From positions 1-9,412 of the forward strand of contig CANPPM010000096.1 in assembly GCA_947575935.1 (NCBI GenBank): a DNA stretch of 9,412 nucleotides. Reading direction: 5' to 3'. The position numbers and the translations under genes are program-made. The notes under the pieces were generated by a model, which saw only the letters and a program-made list of their open reading frames with translations, did no database searches and had not been told where the DNA came from. Below are positions 5,692 to 9,412 of this stretch, in pieces (within the stretch, counting starts at the first letter, position 1; each line of letters begins with the position of its first letter). Origin of the DNA: an uncultured Butyricicoccus sp. GTDB lineage: Bacteria > Bacillota > Clostridia > Oscillospirales > Butyricicoccaceae.

Positions 5692-7161
5692 TTGAATCCA
5701 TTGTTAATGATCGTCCCCATCCTGCTGCCGGCGGCGGCGGCGGTATGGCTGCGCCTGACCCGGGCCGAGGGCAAGCGCATGGAGGCGGCGCTGTTTATAC
5801 TGGTGCTGCTGAATTCGGCGCTAGTCTGGGCGCTGATCCTGCGCCGGCCCCCGCAGGAGTTGACCCTGTTCGGTTTTACCGGGGATTTGACCGTTACGCT
5901 GCGGCTGGACGGCGTAGGTTCGGTGTTTGCCGGGCTAGTTGCTGCGCTTTGGCCGCTAGCGACCCTGTACGCCTATTCATATATGCACGAAGATAAGCGT
6001 ATCAATGTTTTTTTGACCTGCTATACGCTTACCTATTCGGTCACACTGGGCATTGCGTTTGCGGGCAACCTGCTGACGCTTTACCTGTTCTATGAAATGC
6101 TGACTTTGGCCACCGTCCCGCTGGTGATGCACGATATGACCCGCGAGGCATTGGCAGCGGCGCGAAAATATCTGTATTATTCCTTGGGCGGCGCGGCTTT
6201 TGCCTTTATGGGTATTGTATTCCTATCCTTTTATGGCGCAACGCTTGATTTCACGCCGCTGGCGGCCCACATCAACAGTGGCATGATGCTGGAGCACCGG
6301 GATATGATGATGGTGGTTTACGGGATGACCTTCTTCGGATTCAGCGTCAAGGCAGCGATGTTCCCTTTCCACGGCTGGCTGCCGTCCGCCTCCGTCGCAC
6401 CTACGCCGGTCACTGCGCTGCTGCATGCGGTGGCGGTCGTCAAGTCGGGTGCGTTTGCCATCCTGCGGTTGACCTATTTCAGCTATGGCACGATCTTCCT
6501 GGCGAATACCCGCGTGCAAAAGGTCGTTATGCTGGCGGCGATGGTCACTGTGGTATTTGCTTCAACGATGGCGGTCAAAGAAGTCCATTTTAAGCGCAGG
6601 CTTGCGTATTCAACCGTTTCCAATCTTTCTTATATCCTGCTGGCCGCATCTGCAATGACCCGTTTGGGGCTGATGGCGGCAATGGCCCATATGATCTACC
6701 ATGCCGTAATGAAATGCTGTGCCTTCTTCTGTGCAGGCGCGGTGATGCATCAGGCGAAAAAGAACTATATTTATGAATTGGACGGTATTGGACGTAAAAT
6801 GCCCGTAATTTTCGGATGCTTTACGATCGCCTCAATTTCACTGATCGGCATCCCGCCGTTGGCGGGCTTTCTCAGCAAATGGACGATCGCCGAGGCGCTG
6901 TTGACCGCGCCCGACGGCTCGCTTGCCAAAGCCGGCCTTGGCTGCCTGATGACAGCGGCATTCCTGACGGCGGTTTACATGCTGACCGTTGTGGTACGCG
7001 CCTTCCAGCCGGTACCGGAGGGGCAGTTGGAAGGGGTACGGGATCCTGACTGGAAAATGACCGTACCGATCGGCCTGCTGGCGGCCGCAATCGTGGTGCT
7101 GGGCCTGTGTTCACAGCCGCTGCTCGCGCTGCTGGAAACGATTGCGGCCGAGCAGCTGTAA
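5692..7161 (+). CDS. NuoL/MrpA-like proton-conducting antiporter subunit, paralogue 3
   Basis: A 489-residue polytopic membrane protein of the proton_antipo_M family, counted from the TTG start. Proton-path residues are complete: Glu135 in LYLFYEMLTLATVPLV (TM5), Lys220 in GFSVKAAMFPFHGWLPSASVAPTPVTALLHAVAVVKSG (TM7 to TM8, including Lys251), His333, His337 and Lys341 in HMIYHAVMK, and Lys396 in GIPPLAGFLSKW (TM12). The TM8 stretch has the extra His245 (LLHAVAVVKSG), a feature shared with NuoL and MrpA (LIHAATMV-type) and absent from paralogues 1, 2 and 4, so this subunit may hold the MrpA/NuoL-like position; that is inference from one motif. KRRLAYSTVSNLSYILLA at 301-318 is also family-typical. 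It is separated by 16 bases from the gene before and 12 from the one after. Confidence 0.92.
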   Translation: MNPLLMIVPILLPAAAAVWLRLTRAEGKRMEAALFILVLLNSALVWALILRRPPQELTLFGFTGDLTVTLRLDGVGSVFAGLVAALWPLATLYAYSYMHEDKRINVFLTCYTLTYSVTLGIAFAGNLLTLYLFYEMLTLATVPLVMHDMTREALAAARKYLYYSLGGAAFAFMGIVFLSFYGATLDFTPLAAHINSGMMLEHRDMMMVVYGMTFFGFSVKAAMFPFHGWLPSASVAPTPVTALLHAVAVVKSGAFAILRLTYFSYGTIFLANTRVQKVVMLAAMVTVVFASTMAVKEVHFKRRLAYSTVSNLSYILLAASAMTRLGLMAAMAHMIYHAVMKCCAFFCAGAVMHQAKKNYIYELDGIGRKMPVIFGCFTIASISLIGIPPLAGFLSKWTIAEALLTAPDGSLAKAGLGCLMTAAFLTAVYMLTVVVRAFQPVPEGQLEGVRDPDWKMTVPIGLLAAAIVVLGLCSQPLLALLETIAAEQL

Positions 7162-7166
7162 GGAGG
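7161..7166 (+). promoter_or_regulatory. Ribosome binding site deciding the start of the last large subunit
   Basis: AGGAGG at 7161-7166, overlapping the stop codon of the previous gene, lies seven bases before ATG at 7174 but only one base before ATG at 7168, so the second ATG is the likely start. Confidence 0.6.
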
Positions 7167-7173
7167 GATGGAA

Positions 7174-9177
7174 ATGCAATCTATATTGATGATTCCACTG
7201 TGCGGCGCTCTGCTGACAGCCCTGTGTGGAAAAAAGCATGGGAAGGCTGCCAACCTTCTGGCCCTCGCCGCCGAGGCGCTCGCGCTTGCCGCCGCACTGC
7301 TTTTGCTGCAGACGGTACGGGCAGGGCAGGCAGAAACCCTCTTTCTGGGGATTGCCGGCGACGGCCTGCTGTTTGCTGCCGACGGTTTCCGCGCCCTCTG
7401 GGCGGTACTGATCTGCTTTGCATTTTTGATGAGCGGGCTGATGTGTCCGGAATACCTCAACCGCGCGCATGCCCGCTATCAGACGGCAACGCTGCTGGCC
7501 CTGTTCGGGACGCTTGGCGTCTTCCTGTCCGCAACATACTTGACCTTTTTCGTTTGTTTCGAGCTGATGAGCCTTTCCTCCTGGCTATGGGTTCTGCACG
7601 AGGAGACCGGCGATGCCAAATATGCGGCAAATACGTACCTTGCGGTTGCAGTGCTTGGCGGTATGGTATTGCTGATGGGGGTATTCCTGACAGGCGGCGG
7701 CCATTTTGATGCGCCTGCATTGTGGGCGGAAGCGCCGGGCTGGGTGCGTTATCTGACCGGAGGGCTGCTGCTGTTCGGCTTTGCGGCCAAGGTAGGGCTT
7801 TTCCCGCTGCATTTCTGGATGCCAATGGTATACCCGGTCACTCCTGCACCTGCAAGCGCACTGCTGTCCGGCGTGCTGACCAAATGCGGTGTATTGGGCA
7901 TGCTGCTGCTGGCCGTCACAATGTTCCGCGGAGATTTCCGTTGGGGTGAGATCCTCCTAGCGCTTGGGGTTGTGACGATGGTTCTGGGGGCGCTGCTCGC
8001 GGTATTTTCAATCGACCTGAAGCGTACGTTGGCCTGCTCGTCGGTTTCACAGATCGGCTTTATTTCGGTCGGCGTCGGGCTGATGAGCCTTTTGGGGGAA
8101 GAAAACCTGTTGGCGGTACGCGGCGCCATGCTGCACATGGTCAACCATACGCTGATCAAGCTGGTACTGTTCCTGGCGGCAGGCGTATTCGCAATAAACC
8201 GCGGGACGATGGATCTCAACCGCCTCCGGGGGGCTGGCCGTGGAAATCTCCCGCTGCTTCTGGTATTTTTGACCGGAGCGTATTCGGTCGCAGGCCTGCC
8301 GGGCGGCAGCGGTTACCTCAGCAAGACGATGCTGCATGAGGCAATTGTAGAATATACCGGTATCGTCGAGCGCGCGCAGGGCGTTTTCATACCGCAGCTG
8401 CACGTGGTTGAGTGGCTGTTCCTGCTGTCAGGCGGCCTGACGCTGGCCTATATGCTCAAACTATTTGTGACGCTTTTCGTGGAAAGGCCTGCTCAACAGC
8501 CCAAACCGCTTCACATGAGCGCAGGCACATTGACGGCGCTGGTTGTCCCTTCTGTCGTGCTCTGGGTACTGGGCGCTGCGGCGCATCCTGTAACCGACAA
8601 ACTGTTGGACTTTGCACAGCCTGCGCTGTCCGGCGGCCATATGAAGCAGCCCCTGACCTATTTTTCGTTGTCCAATCTGAGCGGGGCATGCATTTCCCTT
8701 GTGGCTGGTGCAGCGGTCTATCTCCTTCTGGTACGCCGGCTGCTGACGCGGGATGGGACGCTGATCAATGCTGTGCCGGGTTGGTGTGATCTGGAACGGA
8801 GCTTGTACCGTCCGCTTTTTCTGCGTCTGCTCCCGGGCGCGGCAGGGCTTTTATGCCGTCTGCTGGACTGCTCGTTGGACGGGGCGGTCGTACTGCTGCG
8901 CCGGCTGGCGCTGCGCGACCTTGGCCGTCCCAAGCGCGCGGTTGCAGGGCTCTGGCTGACGGATTCCTTCGGCCGATTATGTGACCGTGTGTTGTCGCTC
9001 ATAAACCGCACCTTCCGTCGAAAGAATCCAATTACGCACCGCTCCTTTGTGTATGAATTTGCCGAAAAGGAACGTGAGCTTGCAGCATCAGGCCGTTTAA
9101 TCACGGCCAGCCTCTCTTTTGGCATGCTGCTGGCCTGTGCCGGCTTAGTCGCAACACTGCTTTACCTGTTGTTTTAA
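7174..9177 (+). CDS. Large NuoL/HyfB-like proton-conducting antiporter subunit, paralogue 4
   Basis: A 667-residue membrane protein: a proton_antipo_M core of about 490 residues plus a C-terminal extension of about 175. The core has Glu130 in FVCFELMSLSSWLWVLHE (a TM5 form like that of HycC/HyfB), Lys206 in GFAAKVGLFPLHFWMP, Lys237 in SGVLTKCGVLG, His321, His325 and Lys329 in HMVNHTLIK, and Lys384 in GLPGGSGYLSKTMLHEA. The last motif departs from the usual GIPPxxGFxSK. The extension has a membrane helix (about 500-520), an Arg/Leu-rich, probably amphipathic stretch (about 521-640), and a final helix (641-667). In complex I, NuoL uses a long C-terminal amphipathic helix to brace the other channels; a similar bracing role is possible here but inferred only from length and composition. 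It is the last gene of the operon, followed within ten bases by the terminator. Confidence 0.91.
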   Translation: MQSILMIPLCGALLTALCGKKHGKAANLLALAAEALALAAALLLLQTVRAGQAETLFLGIAGDGLLFAADGFRALWAVLICFAFLMSGLMCPEYLNRAHARYQTATLLALFGTLGVFLSATYLTFFVCFELMSLSSWLWVLHEETGDAKYAANTYLAVAVLGGMVLLMGVFLTGGGHFDAPALWAEAPGWVRYLTGGLLLFGFAAKVGLFPLHFWMPMVYPVTPAPASALLSGVLTKCGVLGMLLLAVTMFRGDFRWGEILLALGVVTMVLGALLAVFSIDLKRTLACSSVSQIGFISVGVGLMSLLGEENLLAVRGAMLHMVNHTLIKLVLFLAAGVFAINRGTMDLNRLRGAGRGNLPLLLVFLTGAYSVAGLPGGSGYLSKTMLHEAIVEYTGIVERAQGVFIPQLHVVEWLFLLSGGLTLAYMLKLFVTLFVERPAQQPKPLHMSAGTLTALVVPSVVLWVLGAAAHPVTDKLLDFAQPALSGGHMKQPLTYFSLSNLSGACISLVAGAAVYLLLVRRLLTRDGTLINAVPGWCDLERSLYRPLFLRLLPGAAGLLCRLLDCSLDGAVVLLRRLALRDLGRPKRAVAGLWLTDSFGRLCDRVLSLINRTFRRKNPITHRSFVYEFAEKERELAASGRLITASLSFGMLLACAGLVATLLYLLF

Positions 9178-9183
9178 AGGTTT

Positions 9184-9220
9184 GCCCGCCCGCCGTTTTT
9201 CGGTGGGCGGGCGTTTGTCT
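9184..9220 (+). terminator. Intrinsic terminator of the antiporter operon
   Basis: A 12-bp GC-rich stem (9184-9195 with 9201-9212, containing one G-U pair at 9192/9204) closes a five-T loop and is followed by GTTTGTCT. It begins six bases after the TAA of the last gene, the expected place for the end of the transcript. The T-tail is interrupted by G, but the stem is very stable. Confidence 0.88.
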
Positions 9221-9265
9221 GCCTTGGCGCCCTCCTCCTAACAGAGCCGTTTCGGAAATGAGAAA

Positions 9266-9289
9266 GCCGGATTGCAAATGCAATCCGGC
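9266..9289. repeat. Perfect 10-bp hairpin downstream of the operon
   Basis: GCCGGATTGC (9266-9275) and GCAATCCGGC (9280-9289) are exact reverse complements around an AAAT loop. GAGAA at 9260-9264 can also pair with TTCTC at 9295-9299 across an uneven internal loop. Neither side has a clean T-run, although the minus strand continues with TTTCTCATTTCC. It could be a back-up terminator in either direction or part of an interspersed intergenic element; undecided. Confidence 0.5.
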
Positions 9290-9358
9290 AGCGCTTCTCT
9301 CTGCCTTTGGCCGGCGGGTTTCTTGAGAACAGCTCGTTTTCCAAGCGTTTTTGACATC

Positions 9359-9384
9359 AAAAAAACAGCCGACGCCGGCGGCTG
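9359..9384 (-). terminator. Probable minus-strand terminator for a convergent gene
   Basis: Read on the minus strand, the stem formed by CAGCCG and CGGCTG (9384-9379 with 9371-9366) around a seven-base loop is followed directly by seven T residues (9365-9359). This is the standard form of an intrinsic terminator and would end transcription coming from a gene to the right of the window. The stem is short (six pairs, perhaps one more after an A-G mismatch). Confidence 0.6.
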
Positions 9385-9412
9385 CGAAAGGCTGTGAAAA
9401 GGGGACTGTCTG

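Larger units (their letters stand above)
9221..9412. other. Non-coding right flank
   Basis: Beyond the operon terminator no convincing gene is visible. The stretch holds the perfect hairpin at 9266-9289 and the minus-strand terminator at 9359-9384, then ends in an A/G-rich stretch with AAAAGGGGACTGTCTG. One minus-strand frame stays open across the whole flank, but it runs through the hairpins and into the end of the last gene, has no supported start, and resembles no protein I know. Confidence 0.5.

Noticed and set aside
7107..7709. Plus-strand open frame of 200 codons overlapping the end of paralogue 3 and the start of paralogue 4
   Set aside because: It reads a different frame through two convincing membrane proteins, is Arg/Cys-rich, and has no recognised domain.
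7749..8219. Minus-strand open frame of 156 codons inside paralogue 4
   Set aside because: It is antisense to a stretch with conserved Lys and His motifs, and its Ser/Thr/Pro/Arg-rich composition is that of a shadow frame in GC-rich DNA.
9229..9240. Minus-strand TAGGAGGAGGG resembling a ribosome binding site
   Set aside because: No start codon at suitable spacing follows it on the minus strand; what follows is the operon terminator.
9101..9412. Continuous minus-strand open frame across the right flank
   Set aside because: It passes through both terminator hairpins and into the 3' end of paralogue 4; there is no supported start and no recognisable protein family.

Overview
The window holds most of one tightly packed plus-strand operon for a Mrp/Mbh-type multisubunit cation/proton antiporter, followed by a transcription terminator and about 190 bases of non-coding DNA. 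GC-rich coding DNA, strong AGGAGG-type ribosome binding sites, 4-20 base gene overlaps and the use of separate MbhD/MbhE-type domains in place of a full MrpA suggest a GC-rich Firmicute, most likely a Clostridia/Oscillospirales-like anaerobe. The taxonomic call is an inference of moderate to low confidence; there is no marker gene in the window.

Layout: (1) 1-411, mrpE, missing its first 20 or so residues at the left edge; (2) 408-749 mrpF; (3) 746-1069 mrpG; (4) 1062-1331, a small stand-alone MbhD/DUF4040 protein; (5) 1312-2262, a fusion of an MbhE-like domain to an MnhB/MrpB domain, with a polar N-terminal extension. These five are joined by overlapping stop and start codons. (6) After the only sizeable gap in the operon (75 bases, with a perfect 10-bp hairpin) comes mrpC at 2338-2712, then four consecutive NuoL/M/N-like (MrpA/MrpD-like) antiporter subunits: 2715-4217, 4230-5675, 5692-7161 (TTG start) and 7174-9177 (the last one large, with a C-terminal extension). 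A strong intrinsic terminator at 9184-9220 closes the operon. Past it are a second perfect hairpin and, at the right edge, a minus-strand terminator that suggests a convergent gene just outside the window.

How they work together: in known Mrp and Mbh complexes, E, F, G, B, C and the MbhD/E segments form the small-subunit sodium-translocating part, and the MrpA/MrpD-like subunits carry proton channels built on a Glu/Lys/His chain through the membrane. All four large subunits here keep that chain (Glu in TM5, Lys in TM7, Lys in TM8, a H-x3-H-x3-K motif and the late Lys of the GF/Y-x-S-K motif), so all look competent for proton transfer. Two such subunits are usual in Mrp and three in complex I; four in one operon, with no hydrogenase or Nuo peripheral-arm gene in view, is the most notable point of the window.
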